A DNA stretch of 64,000 nt from Stieleria sp. JC731 (GCF_020966635.1 NZ_JAJKFQ010000002.1:992001-1056000), one strand, 5' to 3'; positions 24,049 to 33,158 are shown, counted from the stretch's first letter. Numbers and translations: made by a program. The notes: a model not told the origin generated them from the letters alone.

Positions 24049-24360
24049 CATGCTCCCGCACTAATGGTGCGGCAATTGCAGCAGTCACAGAAGTCTCGAA
24101 AAAGGCTGCGAACCAAACAACTCCCCCCCGAGTGAACTGACAAAGTTCGCTTGCCAAAAGATCGCTGGCTGATTTACAACCTCTTCCTACACTGAATTCA
24201 AACGCGGTTATCGGCTTGCTACCAAAGGCGAAAGCTAGCAGAGCACCAAATTCAGCAGCAGCTTTTGAACTTACAAACGACCGTTGCTTTCAGCACGCAT
24301 TTGCCATCGCTGTCCGTTGCGGTGGATTTTTAAAAACCATTCCCCACGAATGACTGAACG

Positions 24361-25269
24361 ATGACAGCTTCACCCAATCGACGCCCCCGAGTCTTGATCG
24401 GCGCCGGTCTCGCCGTCGTCCTCCTCACCGGACTTGCGTTCGCTTTTCGCGCTGGCCCCGATGTCAAGCAAGACGTCGCACCAACAGCGATGGATACCGA
24501 TATCAAGAACAATCCCGAAAACGATGGCGATTCGTTGACGCGGACTTCGTCCATGCAGGACGTTTTGGACTTGGCCGAGGAAGCTCTCGCGAAAATGGAA
24601 GAGAGCCTGAACGACTACACCGCAACGTTCGTGAAACAGCAGCGGGACGACAAAGGCAACCTGAGCGAACGCAACGAAATGGAAGTCAAAATCCACACGC
24701 GTTTGCGGAACGAGACGAACGATGCTCCGATGCGGATCTATCTCAAGTTCAAAGCTCCTGAAGCCAACGCGGGTCGTGAGGTCATCTGGGGGAAGGATTT
24801 GAACGATGGACTGATGGCAGTTCACGAAACTTCCATGCTGTTAAGCTGGAAAACGCTCTGGCTTGATCCCACGGGTATGCTGGCGATGCAGGGCCAAAAG
24901 TTTCCGATCTATGAAATCGGATTGACGCGACTCACCGAGCAATTGCTCGAACGCGGAAAGAAGGATTTGAACAACCCCGATGTCAAAGTAACGATCACGA
25001 AAGAACACGATTACTTTGGTCGCCAATGTGAGCTGATTCAGGCTACCCGTAGCAAACCGGGCGGTGGAGACGACGACTTTTCACTCGCCGAAATCATCTA
25101 TGATCCTGAAGCCATGCTGGTCTTGAGCTATCGAAGCTTTGGTTGGCCTGATGATGGCAACCAAGAACTTCCGTTGCTGGAGTCTTACGAGTATCGGGAC
25201 TTGAAGACCAATGTGGGGCTTACCGATGCTGACTTTGATGTCGCAAACGAAGCCTACCAATTTCCCTAG
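24361..25269 (+). CDS. DUF1571 family envelope protein (paralogue 1)
   Basis: A 302-aa protein with an N-terminal membrane anchor or signal (VLIGAGLAVVLLTGLAFAF) and a DUF1571 domain from about residue 70. Landmarks are LNDYTATFVKQQR, MRIYLKFKAPEANAGREVIW, WLDPTGMLAMQGQKFPIYEIGL, a DYFGRQCELIQ strand and the C-terminal YEYRDLKTNVGLTDADFD. The fold is expected to resemble LolA/outer-membrane lipoprotein carriers, from the run of antiparallel strands, but this is inference. A second member lies at 43.9-44.8 kb on the other strand with the same landmarks. Confidence 0.8.
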   Translation: MTASPNRRPRVLIGAGLAVVLLTGLAFAFRAGPDVKQDVAPTAMDTDIKNNPENDGDSLTRTSSMQDVLDLAEEALAKMEESLNDYTATFVKQQRDDKGNLSERNEMEVKIHTRLRNETNDAPMRIYLKFKAPEANAGREVIWGKDLNDGLMAVHETSMLLSWKTLWLDPTGMLAMQGQKFPIYEIGLTRLTEQLLERGKKDLNNPDVKVTITKEHDYFGRQCELIQATRSKPGGGDDDFSLAEIIYDPEAMLVLSYRSFGWPDDGNQELPLLESYEYRDLKTNVGLTDADFDVANEAYQFP

Positions 25270-25310
25270 GATCAAAAGACTCCGCCGTGCTGATGAGTGC
25301 TAGATCCTGA

Positions 25311-25521
25311 CGTCACAGGGACTGTGACGGGTACAGACAACCAAAGTACCCGGAACGCTGCGTCGTGCCGACGGCCACTAGATCCCCGGGCGTCACAGGG
25401 ACTGTGACGGGTACAATCAACCAAAGTACCCGGAACGCTCCGCCGTGCCGACGGCCACTAAATTCCCGACGTCACAGGGACTGTGACGGGTACGATCCCC
25501 AGCGTCACAGGGACTGTGACG
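25311..25521. repeat. Intergenic hairpin repeats, family D (block 1)
   Basis: Four copies of CGTCACAG-GGA-CTGTGACG (25,311-25,329, 25,391-25,409, 25,470-25,488, 25,503-25,521). Most are followed by GGGTAC...GTACCC as a second stem and a third stem around CGCTCCGCCGTGCCG. They lie between two convergent genes. Block 2 at 54.3 kb has the same design with paired base changes. Confidence 0.85.
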
Positions 25522-25525
25522 GGTA

Positions 25526-25855
25526 CTATCGCCAGCAGACTCGCCCATCGTGAATCGACAGATCGATACACTCGAAAGAACAATCAATTGGGTGCAATGC
25601 CTTCATACGTACACCGGGTTCCAGGATCTGCTCCATCAGCTTGTCCGCTTCGATGAACAATGCCTCTTCTTGATCAAGCTTGCCGATCCGCCCCATCTCA
25701 CAAGCGAGCATCGACAACTCATGCTCCTTGGCAAACAAGTCAGCCAACGCTTCAAACGCTGGGGCCGCTTCGAATGGCTCGCAAGGCCATTGATCGTCGG
25801 AACCGACGAACCCAAGAAACTCGTCACCGCGGTAAAGTTCATAACGACGCTGCAT
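25526..25855 (-). CDS. Unknown 109-aa acidic protein
   Basis: Starts at the ATG at 25,855; a longer open frame to 26,038 has no support. The protein begins MQRRYELYRGDEFLGFVGSD and continues with helices EAAPAFEALADLFAKEHEL and EEALFIEADKLMEQIL, ending in a Cys-containing beta segment (HPIDCSFECIDLSIHDG). It looks like a small single-domain cytoplasmic protein. It ends within 5 nt of repeat family D. No family recognised. Confidence 0.6.
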   Translation of the reverse strand: MQRRYELYRGDEFLGFVGSDDQWPCEPFEAAPAFEALADLFAKEHELSMLACEMGRIGKLDQEEALFIEADKLMEQILEPGVRMKALHPIDCSFECIDLSIHDGRVCWR

Positions 25856-26016
25856 CTCGCTTTTCCACAACGAATGTGACCGATTTAAAGTCGACGATGA
25901 CACCTTGGAGTGAGTCACTCGAATTCTTAATACCCGGCTAAACTGAACCGTTTCGAACATTTTAGTGCTAGTTTGGCAATGACCAGAAGCACCAAGCAAT
26001 CTTCCGCTCAGGTCTA

Positions 26017-26484
26017 ATGATGATCCGATGGCAGTCAACCGATGCCGTTATTGTTCAGGGACATCGTGTTGCATCCGGTTTAAATGGAAACCCACGATTT
26101 CCTGGTGGAACGTTGCGAATGCAGCTTCCATTTTTCAAGCAACGAGGCCTAGATCTGTCAGCCTATTTCATCGGGACTGTGAACGTCAGCATCGCACCAC
26201 AGATCTATCAAATTGTTGAACCACGTCTGACGTTTCGTGATGTGAAGTGGCATCCGATTGAACCGGCCGAAGATTTTTCGTTCTTCGACACAAGAGTCAA
26301 TTGTGGCCAAGGGAACTCTGTCAGCGGCTTGATCTATTTCCCACATCCAGAGACGAAACCAGAACACTTTCAATCACCTGACGTACTGGAGCTGCTGCTG
26401 CCTCCCGTTCAGTCCATCAACTACGGTGACCAGTTAGTCGTTTCCGTTCCGAATGATCAAATGCGATTCATCGACGAAAACTGA
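26017..26484 (+). CDS. CTP-dependent riboflavin kinase-like (DUF120-like) protein
   Basis: A 155-aa protein whose layout recalls the archaeal CTP-dependent riboflavin kinase fold: an opening QGHRVASGLNGNPRF, then FKQRGLDLSAYFIGTVNVSI, aligning with the family GTLNV motif, and a final VLELLLPPVQSINYGDQLVV like the family end where a GD pair closes a beta barrel. If right it could bind flavin or a nucleotide, but length and motif changes (GTVNVS for GTLNV) argue for a divergent, perhaps non-enzymatic, relative. It is a single gene, divergent from the 109-aa gene. Confidence 0.45.
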   Translation: MMIRWQSTDAVIVQGHRVASGLNGNPRFPGGTLRMQLPFFKQRGLDLSAYFIGTVNVSIAPQIYQIVEPRLTFRDVKWHPIEPAEDFSFFDTRVNCGQGNSVSGLIYFPHPETKPEHFQSPDVLELLLPPVQSINYGDQLVVSVPNDQMRFIDEN

Positions 26485-26562
26485 TCACGCGATTTGAGTT
26501 CTCGCTCTTGCTCGCAGCAATGATTTCAGCCGCACGACGGTTTGATCAGGTCGGTCGTTGGA

Positions 26563-27180
26563 TCACGGAGTGAAACGAGTAATTTCGGCACCTGGCAAGG
26601 AGATCGGTGTTCCGACCGAAATGATCGATGAAGAAACCGCGATGAATTCGCCGTTGACCTTAACCCAGAAAATATAGATTCCGTAGCTCAAGTCACCTGA
26701 CGGAATGGGCATTTTTCGATCACGGTACGATTCCAATGTTGCGGTAAATGATTTGTGAACCACATCGCCGGAGTCATAGTCATCGGGCTTGATACGGACA
26801 ATCTCATTGCCCTGGATTGCAGTGCTCCCCAATGGCAAATACTTGCTATCTCCGTCGTGATAGAAGTACAAATCCGTGCCGCTTTCGGACACGATCAAAG
26901 AACAGCCATTGAGCCCTCCGGTCGCGACGATCACTCCGTCGTGCACGGATTTAGGCACTCGCACCCAGCCATAGGAACGTTGCAACCACGGATAGAAATA
27001 GTCCGTTCCGGAGTTTTCGGTCGCTGTCAGTGTGAACGTTCGATCGGAAGACGTTTCGGTAATCTGGCAGCGTCCACCCTGCTGAACGCCGGCAAAGGAA
27101 CCGCCAGCCGGTTGAGAACGGATTCCATTGGTTTTCACAATGGCAGCGGGACTTTGTCGGAGACTTTGTAAGATTGCCAT
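26563..27180 (-). CDS. Unknown 205-aa beta-rich protein
   Basis: No signal peptide and no membrane segment. The protein has many short strands rich in Ser, Thr, Gly and Tyr (TFTLTATENSGTDYFYPWLQ, DLYFYHDGDSKYLPLGS, YGIYIFWVKVNGEFIAVSSS), giving the look of a beta-sandwich or jelly-roll. The N-terminal 35 residues are helical then flexible. No catalytic motif or known family is evident. It could be a structural or carbohydrate-binding type protein. The 200-nt gap downstream to 27,380 holds nothing recognisable. Confidence 0.55.
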   Translation of the reverse strand: MAILQSLRQSPAAIVKTNGIRSQPAGGSFAGVQQGGRCQITETSSDRTFTLTATENSGTDYFYPWLQRSYGWVRVPKSVHDGVIVATGGLNGCSLIVSESGTDLYFYHDGDSKYLPLGSTAIQGNEIVRIKPDDYDSGDVVHKSFTATLESYRDRKMPIPSGDLSYGIYIFWVKVNGEFIAVSSSIISVGTPISLPGAEITRFTP

Positions 27181-27380
27181 CGCAGATAATTTGTGGAAAC
27201 GTTGCGGAGAGGGGTGTCTGACTTCTCATCGGCCCACCACAACGCATTGGGCAAGTCGTTTTAGAGAAGAAGCTTGTGCATCGACAAACGAGCACAAAAC
27301 TAACGCTGATTTAGAGACTAGCGCTGACCTAGATGACTGTCATCTGCCAGCCATACCAATGTCTCAACAAAAGATTCACT

Positions 27381-28877
27381 TTATGACTGTTGCAACACTC
27401 GCTTGGCGAGTGATGTTGTCGGTGCGTTTTCGCCATGCAAAAGGTACGAACATCCGGCCAGATACTTGGCTCGCCACATGGGATTGATTTCGAAGTAATC
27501 TTCCAGAGCCGCAGAACTGAATTTGTAGTCGTGTGCGTCGTTACCTTTCAGAAACACCATCTCGCGAGCCTTGGAGATCAAGCCTCGTGCATCGCTCGGA
27601 TTCTGAGCGACTTTCAGCACTGTTTCCGCTGCCGCCAAAGGCTGGTGCCCGATTTGCGAGAACAAATGATCGAGAGTGATGTCTTCTTGGCTCGAAGGTT
27701 CTAAACCGATCAGATCGACTTCGCCGAGTTTGCCACGAGATTCTGCAGAGCCTCGGAAATGAGGAATGAACGCGGCGTTTTGTAAAAGCAACCATTGACG
27801 CGTTCGATCCTCGGAAACACTCCGATACAAATATCGCATCGCGTTCGAAGTCGTCACGGCGTGTAGCGGAACAATCGAAGCTTGCCGAGAAACCATTTCG
27901 GCGGCAGCAAGCATGATCCCGTCAAAGATGCTGTCGGGATGTGTTCCTGATTCGACGAGTTCGACAACCAGCTCCGATGCCTCTTCAGGTGAAGCGGTGC
28001 GGAGTGCTTTGACAACGGTTGATGACTCAATCGGTTTGCGTTTGACGTCGTTCCAATGTGCGTTCAAACGACTGACACGTTTCCAATTGCTTCGTCCAAC
28101 TCTGTCAACGCTAAGATCAGCAGTAGCCGGGTTTGGATCACCCGTGTGATTCAGGATCGCGTAGCACAGTGATCGCACCACCGGTTCCGCATGATGCCAA
28201 CCGATGACTTGAAGTGTCCGGAAGGCATTCGCCAAGTAGATCGATTTATGTCCGATGCTGCGGTAATCACGTGCCGCGTAGCGAGCCAGCTGATCAAGAA
28301 TCTGTCCGGAAGTTGCGGTACGGGCGACGACCGTTGCAGCGGCATCGGCTGCTTCGATGTCCCAACGGGTCATGGCATCGTCAAGCTGCGCGAGGGCTTT
28401 GCCTTGTTCAGGCAAATCGGTCGTCGGCGCCGCAGCCATGGTCCAATCGCCTTCTTCGACATCAGACTGCTGTGCCCGTTTGAAGTAATCGATACTCCAC
28501 AACAGCGGTGTCCAACGATGTTCATCCCTAGCTGCCAAAGCGGCTTGATGGGCCGAGTGAACAACTAAGACGCTGTGAAACTTGAACCCAACCGCTGGTC
28601 TCGGTTGGACATTGCGAATCCCCGCAAGCAATAATGCGGCTAACAGGTCTCGATAGCTCGTTCCCTGATGAATCTCGGCAAACACACGATCAATGATTTT
28701 TTCGCGTGTTGTCGTTTCCAACATCTGAACGAGCGGCTCGATCTCCGAGCTAAACTGAACCCGATCAGCGTCGACCGAAAGATCTTCGGCAGATAGCTTC
28801 GGCAGCCATGCAAGACTCGAGATGCCACCAGCAGCAATGCTCATTGAATTGCGAACGAATTGTCGTCGATCTTGCAT
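27381..28877 (-). CDS. Tat-exported planctomycete protein
   Basis: A 498-aa protein from the second in-frame ATG (MQDRRQFVRNSMSIAAGG), which gives a typical twin-arginine signal (RRQFVRN) with cleavage near LSA-E. The mature part is helical with conserved-looking His-containing segments such as VGFKFHSVLVVHSAHQAA, HRWTPLLWSIDYFKRAQ and GHKSIYLANAFRTLQVIGWH. It may hold a metal or cofactor inserted before Tat export, but no named family was recognised. It lies at the end of a likely operon with the ACP-FGE protein, the 107-aa protein and the pterin dehydratase. Confidence 0.75.
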   Translation of the reverse strand: MQDRRQFVRNSMSIAAGGISSLAWLPKLSAEDLSVDADRVQFSSEIEPLVQMLETTTREKIIDRVFAEIHQGTSYRDLLAALLLAGIRNVQPRPAVGFKFHSVLVVHSAHQAALAARDEHRWTPLLWSIDYFKRAQQSDVEEGDWTMAAAPTTDLPEQGKALAQLDDAMTRWDIEAADAAATVVARTATSGQILDQLARYAARDYRSIGHKSIYLANAFRTLQVIGWHHAEPVVRSLCYAILNHTGDPNPATADLSVDRVGRSNWKRVSRLNAHWNDVKRKPIESSTVVKALRTASPEEASELVVELVESGTHPDSIFDGIMLAAAEMVSRQASIVPLHAVTTSNAMRYLYRSVSEDRTRQWLLLQNAAFIPHFRGSAESRGKLGEVDLIGLEPSSQEDITLDHLFSQIGHQPLAAAETVLKVAQNPSDARGLISKAREMVFLKGNDAHDYKFSSAALEDYFEINPMWRAKYLAGCSYLLHGENAPTTSLAKRVLQQS

Positions 28878-29008
28878 GGCCAACCCCATTTGGAACTTGT
28901 GTCGGTGCGGACGTCACCTGGACATTGCATTGTAGAGGATCTGAAATCCCGACGCCGAAATCCATCGGCAACCCATCCGTTATCGGCTTGCTGGATCCAA
29001 AAAATCCG

Positions 29009-30253
29009 TCAGGACGTGGCGACACATCGAAATCCCAGGCATCGACCTTTTGCTGACGGGTTTCGTCCGCGGCGATAACTTTCACGACACAATTCGATCG
29101 GGCCGACCCAGCTTCCGCCCCGTTCGCTGCGAAGCCCAGTTTCCATGATCGAAACCGGATTCGCTGCTTTGCTGCGTTCATCCCGATAGAAGTTGGCATC
29201 AAAGCTGTCCCTGCACCAATGCCAAATCGTGCCACTCATATGGCGAAGTCCAAATCGCGACTCTCCGTAGGGTTCCTGTACATCCGGCAAAGGCAACTGC
29301 CCGTTCTGATAGTGCTCTCCCGGACGATGGACTGCCGCCATGACTCGTTCGAGGTTCTTGTACGCGCCCTGGGATGCGTATTCCCACTGAGCTTCACTTG
29401 GTAAACACGTACCTACTGAGTTTTGATCTCGCCAATCAAAACCGTTGGCCCAAAGCGAATAAGCGTTTGCAGCGAACCACGAGACCATCACGACGGGCTG
29501 CCGCGCCGATTCGTTTCGAACTCGCCAACACTCGTCTTGCCATTCAAACTGTAGTGAGGTCTCTCGATCGTCATTTTCATCGAGACCGATTAGCTTTTGA
29601 CGTTCCCTATCAGTTGCGTCGATCGAGTTCAAAAATCGACAGAAGGCGACAACAGAGATAGGTTCGACATCGATCAAGAACGACGACAAGGTGACACGAT
29701 GCGGCGGATGTTCATCCGGCTGAGATAACTCATCCTCACAGCCGATCAGAACTTCGGACTCTGGCAGCTGAATACACACCATGCCATCGGTTTGCCGGCG
29801 AAATCGGGCAAACTCAAACGGCCCATCAAGTTTTTCATAGATGGACGCCTCGGAAAGGCTGTCGGAATCGAGCCGCCCGCCGAGGTGAGTGAACTCAGTT
29901 CGGGACTCGCTCACTGGCACCCGCGGGCGATGTCGCCAACTTTTACGCCGAACGGGAACTCCGGTGCCCTGGTTCAAGAAAACGTATTCGGCAAGATCAC
30001 GAATTCGAAATGGCTGCCGAGCGAAAATCAGTTTCCCCACAGGGTTCGCAGGCGTATCGGGGATGGTAACCGAGAACGCCTCTTCGACTTCCATGATTAG
30101 CTCGATCGCATCTAAACTATCGCAGTTCAGGTCCTCAATGATTCGGCTATCAGGTTTTACTTTGCAAAGCTTGATACCCAGCTGCTGCGAAGTAACTACA
30201 CAGAGCTGTTGCTCGATCGTTGCCAAGTCAAGCCAGTTCGCTGTTTGTCTCAT
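29009..30253 (-). CDS. Acyl carrier domain fused to a formylglycine-generating-enzyme-like (SUMF1) domain
   Basis: A 414-aa protein from the ATG at 30,253 (GAGG 10 nt upstream). Residues about 8-95 are an acyl carrier domain with the phosphopantetheine serine in DLNCDSLDAIEL (Ser46) and the VEEAFSVTIPD helix. After a basic linker, residues about 165-414 are an FGE-sulfatase-type fold: VLIGCEDELSQPDEHPPHRV, VSWFAANAYSLWA, CLPSEAQWEYASQG and a final RGGSW...LGFRC. The paired active-site cysteines of true FGE (C-x4-C after GGS) are not in place, so it probably is not a sulfatase activator. Such domains also act as hydroxylases or binding modules. It may act on a substrate tethered to the carrier arm. 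Confidence 0.8.
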   Translation of the reverse strand: MRQTANWLDLATIEQQLCVVTSQQLGIKLCKVKPDSRIIEDLNCDSLDAIELIMEVEEAFSVTIPDTPANPVGKLIFARQPFRIRDLAEYVFLNQGTGVPVRRKSWRHRPRVPVSESRTEFTHLGGRLDSDSLSEASIYEKLDGPFEFARFRRQTDGMVCIQLPESEVLIGCEDELSQPDEHPPHRVTLSSFLIDVEPISVVAFCRFLNSIDATDRERQKLIGLDENDDRETSLQFEWQDECWRVRNESARQPVVMVSWFAANAYSLWANGFDWRDQNSVGTCLPSEAQWEYASQGAYKNLERVMAAVHRPGEHYQNGQLPLPDVQEPYGESRFGLRHMSGTIWHWCRDSFDANFYRDERSKAANPVSIMETGLRSERGGSWVGPIELCRESYRRGRNPSAKGRCLGFRCVATS

Positions 30254-30364
30254 CAGTTCCCGTCCTCTGTCGATAGAAATGTGGCATTCGACAAGAGCCC
30301 GTTTCAACGGCCGACTGCGATCATTTTCTAAACTTGGGCGATGCGATGATGCCCGTTGCAAGCA

Positions 30365-30688
30365 CTACATTTCTTCGACGGCGTTTTTAATGTACTGAAC
30401 GAGCCGAGCTCGGCTGTGTCGGGCTATCTCATGGCTATCGATCTGGATGCCCAATTCCTTCGCAATACGAATTGCCAAGTCGACGTCGCGTACGCCGTGG
30501 AATTGATTGACGACACCGTCATCTGTGTAGATCGTCTCTTCATCGTGTTCAAACCCGGATTCCAGTGCGTCAGCGAATTCGGCGATCCATGGTTCCGGAA
30601 CGCGGCGACTGCGGCAATGCTGAACACTCCAAATGTCATCGCCAGTGCATTCGGCTAAAAGGGCTAGTAACAGATGTCTGGCAGTCAT
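30365..30688 (-). CDS. Unknown 107-aa protein in the pterin dehydratase operon
   Basis: The start ATG overlaps the stop of the dehydratase gene (ATGA), so the two are co-translated. The protein is helical and acidic, with RHLLLALLAECTGDDIWSVQ, PEPWIAEFADALESGF, then DLAIRIAKELGI and a C-terminal helix RARLVQYIKNAVEEM. It has no signal peptide or membrane segment. It may be a partner of the dehydratase or of the ACP-FGE protein that follows 112 nt downstream. Not recognised. Confidence 0.65.
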   Translation of the reverse strand: MTARHLLLALLAECTGDDIWSVQHCRSRRVPEPWIAEFADALESGFEHDEETIYTDDGVVNQFHGVRDVDLAIRIAKELGIQIDSHEIARHSRARLVQYIKNAVEEM

Positions 30689-31047
30689 GATTCGGACGAA
30701 CCGATAAGTAGATCAATGCGGGCTGCCAAAATGAAATCGTTTTCACTTAGACCGCCAATCGCATGGGTAGTCAACACGATTTCCAGATGACGGTAGCCAG
30801 TCAAATGAAGATCAGGGTGGTGCTGCTCACTTTCGGCGACCGCAGCGATTTGATTGATCAACTCGACTGCTCGCGAAAACGTTTTGCAGTTGATTCTTCG
30901 GCGGATTGACTTAGCAGCCTCGTCGAGATTCCAAAAGGTGATCGCTTGTAGAAGTTGATTCGATTGTTCGCTCGAAAGTTTCGGCACTCCACCTTCGCAA
31001 GGAACACATTTTTTGGCGGCAAGTGATTCGGCAGAAGGTATTGTCAT
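30685..31047 (-). CDS. phhB: Pterin-4a-carbinolamine dehydratase
   Basis: A 120-aa enzyme that dehydrates 4a-hydroxytetrahydropterin, recycling the cofactor of aromatic amino-acid hydroxylases. The active-site signature is present: AESEQHHPDLHLTGYRHLEI followed by TTHAIGGLSENDFILA, giving the two adjacent His, the Tyr/His pair and the late Asp. Length matches the family. The N-terminal 20 residues carry KKCVPCEGG, a CxxC extension common in bacterial members. It heads a likely minus-strand operon and is preceded by cloverleaf repeats of family C. No phenylalanine hydroxylase is in the window. Confidence 0.9.
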   Translation of the reverse strand: MTIPSAESLAAKKCVPCEGGVPKLSSEQSNQLLQAITFWNLDEAAKSIRRRINCKTFSRAVELINQIAAVAESEQHHPDLHLTGYRHLEIVLTTHAIGGLSENDFILAARIDLLIGSSES

Positions 31048-31077
31048 AGGTCGAGCCGAGTGGGAATAAAGTTCAGT

Positions 31078-31342
31078 AACCGCGGCTAGCGCCGGAGCGG
31101 CTCAGTGAATCCGAACTGTGCCGGTATCGCGTTAGCGACGGTTGTCTGTTGTGTGGGCTTCAGTGTTGTGGTTGACTTAACCGCGGCTAGCGCCGAAGCG
31201 GCTCAGTGAATCCGACTTGAGCCGGGATCGCGCTAGCGACGGTTGTGTGAGGTGTGGGCGTCGGTGTTGTGGCTGACTTAACCGCGGCTAGCGCCATGGC
31301 GGCTCAGTGAATCCGAACTGTGCCGTTGTCGCGAAACGGTAT
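31078..31342. repeat. Intergenic cloverleaf repeats, family C (block 1)
   Basis: Units at 31,078-31,143 and 31,179-31,244 (66 nt each) and a third at 31,280-31,342 with a truncated last hairpin. Layout: closing stem AACCG/CGGTT, hairpin CGGC-TAGC-GCCG, long hairpin GGCTCAG...CTGAGCC (CTGTGCC in some copies), hairpin TCGC-GCTA-GCGA. Units repeat with a period of about 101 bp and are separated by a weakly conserved spacer. They lie upstream of the pterin dehydratase gene. Confidence 0.88.
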
Positions 31343-31428
31343 TAAACCACGCCCGACGCGTTTGCGGCTAGGACTGACACCGCACTTCGCTTCACAATAC
31401 TTGTCCGAAACGGCATTCACGCAACGAC

Positions 31429-32301
31429 TCACGCCGCTTTGCAATTCGATGACGAGCGTTCCATCCATGCCCATAATCGATCGCAAATTGATTCGGCGTC
31501 ACGATCGTTCATCAAATCATGCAGCCCATTCGACCAGCAAATGGATTCCGCCATATGACCGGCGCGTAGCGCGAAATGGCGACAGGCTGTCTGATCGATC
31601 AATTCATCTTGATCGCCATAGATCACTAGCGTGGGTGTATCGATTTCGCGTGCATGATCGAGGACGAAACGTCCCTGCGCCAGCAACTGCGTTGCTGTAT
31701 GAATCGAAATCGTTGAATGTCGAAGCGGATCATCGTCAAACGCACGTTCGCTGCCACAGCTCCGCAGCTGCTTTGCATCAGCACGTTTTTGAATCCGAAC
31801 CCACGGAACCAGATAGCCGGTGGCCCAGGCGGCAAACAATGACGAACGATCCAAATGCTGCGGCGGAACCAGCATTGGTGCGATCAAGACTACACCCTCG
31901 ATCGCACGTTGGCCTTCGCCTTCGAATTCGTGTCGCCGAATCGCATAATTTGCCGCTAGGTTTCCCCCCATGCTGTGCCCGATGACATAGTGACTTGTCC
32001 AGCCAAATTGGCGGTCAAGCGTTTGACGTAGCAGCGAAAGCGTTTCGTAGATGGCGTCAAAATCTAAGGCCACACCTCGTGGGCCTTTCGAGCGACCGTG
32101 GCCGGGTAAATCAATCGCCGCAACTGCCAAACCCTGCTGCAAAAGCCGTTCGGCGAATGACCGGAAACTGCCACCATGGTCGCCCAGCCCATGGATCAGG
32201 ATGGCAGCGCCACGGTGCTGTTCGTCGCGACGTTTCCAGAGGTGACAGTGCAGGTCGGTACGATTTGGCAGAATTAGCGTTCCAGCGATCATCAGCGTCA
32301 T
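31429..32301 (-). CDS. Alpha/beta hydrolase, monoacylglycerol lipase type
   Basis: A 290-aa serine hydrolase with the signatures of the monoacylglycerol lipase/lysophospholipase group: the oxyanion motif ILIHGLGDHGGSFRSFAERL, DLPGHGRSKGPRG, nucleophile in VIGHSMGGNLA, acid in YGDQDELID and the His in NGLHDLMND. There is no signal peptide, so it acts in the cytoplasm or at the membrane face. A start at MIAGTLILPN, three codons in, is also possible. It stands alone between repeat block C1 and the divergently transcribed fxsA. Confidence 0.85.
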   Translation of the reverse strand: MTLMIAGTLILPNRTDLHCHLWKRRDEQHRGAAILIHGLGDHGGSFRSFAERLLQQGLAVAAIDLPGHGRSKGPRGVALDFDAIYETLSLLRQTLDRQFGWTSHYVIGHSMGGNLAANYAIRRHEFEGEGQRAIEGVVLIAPMLVPPQHLDRSSLFAAWATGYLVPWVRIQKRADAKQLRSCGSERAFDDDPLRHSTISIHTATQLLAQGRFVLDHAREIDTPTLVIYGDQDELIDQTACRHFALRAGHMAESICWSNGLHDLMNDRDAESICDRLWAWMERSSSNCKAA

Positions 32302-32447
32302 TCAGCCCGGCTCTTGGGGAAGGAATTCGCTTTCAAAACAGAACATTCGGCACGGAATTCGCGTCCCTCAACGAATACTTTTATTGAGGCTTGCCAAGTT
32401 GGCACTCACCACTGCTGACATGCCCAACCCCGTCCCGAGGGACAATC

Positions 32448-32903
32448 ATGTTATTGCGTCTGCTTGTACTATTTATCGTCGTTCCACTGGTAGAGCTGTA
32501 TTTGCTACTGCAACTTGCGGATGCCACCAGCGCAGCAGCAACGTTTCTGGTTGTGATCGCGACCGGGGTGCTGGGATCGTATCTGGCAAAACGCGAAGGG
32601 TTGATGGCATGGCAAAAATTCCATGCTGCCCTTGGTGAAGGCCGTGTGCCCAGCCGTGAAATTCAAGACGGGTTGATGATCGTGTTTGCCGCAGCCTTGT
32701 TGCTAACACCTGGTTTGATCACCGACGCATTTGGATTCGTCTTGCTCGTTCCGATCGGACGCGATCTGATTCGGAAGACCTTGTTTTCGAGATACTTTAG
32801 CGGGTTCAAAAACGTTCAGATTCGATCGAGTTTTTTCGAGAGCGAACGTCCGCAAACATATGATGACCCCAACACGATCGACGGCAAAGTCACACGCCGG
32901 TAG
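32448..32903 (+). CDS. fxsA: FxsA family membrane protein
   Basis: A 151-aa membrane protein; GAGG 9 nt upstream supports the ATG at 32,448. It has the FxsA layout: LLRLLVLFIVVPLVELYLLL (first helices), TFLVVIATGVLGSYLAKREGL, the conserved GRVPSREIQDGLMIVFAAALLLTPGLITD region (read in parts) and FVLLVPIGRDLIRKTL. The C-terminus is a cytoplasmic polar tail. In E. coli overproduced FxsA relieves phage T7 exclusion by F; the normal role is unknown. It is convergent with the ABC exporter gene, with repeat family C in between. Confidence 0.88.
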   Translation: MLLRLLVLFIVVPLVELYLLLQLADATSAAATFLVVIATGVLGSYLAKREGLMAWQKFHAALGEGRVPSREIQDGLMIVFAAALLLTPGLITDAFGFVLLVPIGRDLIRKTLFSRYFSGFKNVQIRSSFFESERPQTYDDPNTIDGKVTRR

Positions 32904-32918
32904 GTCGTTGACAGTCAC

Positions 32919-33144
32919 GCTGAGCCGGTATCGCGCTAGCGACGGTTGTGTGTTAGGCGTCGGTGTTGAGGCTGACTTAACCGCGGCTAGCGCCGATGCG
33001 GCTCAGTGAATCCGAACTGAGCCGTTGTCGCGCTAGCGACGGTTGCGTATTGGTGAGCTAGGTGTTGGGGCTTCACTTAACCGCGGCTAGCGCCGATGCG
33101 GCTCATCGAATCCGAACTGAGCCGGTATCGCGCTAGCGACGGTT
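32919..33144. repeat. Intergenic cloverleaf repeats, family C (block 2)
   Basis: A half unit at 32,919-32,946 and complete 66-nt units at 32,979-33,044 and 33,079-33,144. All stems of the complete units pair perfectly, except that the second unit has ATC in place of AGT next to the apical loop of its long hairpin. The block lies between the convergent 3' ends of fxsA and the ABC exporter gene, where it could act as a bidirectional terminator or mRNA-end stabiliser. Confidence 0.88.
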
Positions 33145-33158
33145 GCGTGACAAAACAC

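Noticed and set aside
31078-33144. tRNA genes, because family C folds as a cloverleaf
   Set aside because: The closing stem is 5 bp, the side hairpins have 4-bp stems with 4-nt loops, and there is no T-arm consensus, anticodon loop or CCA end.
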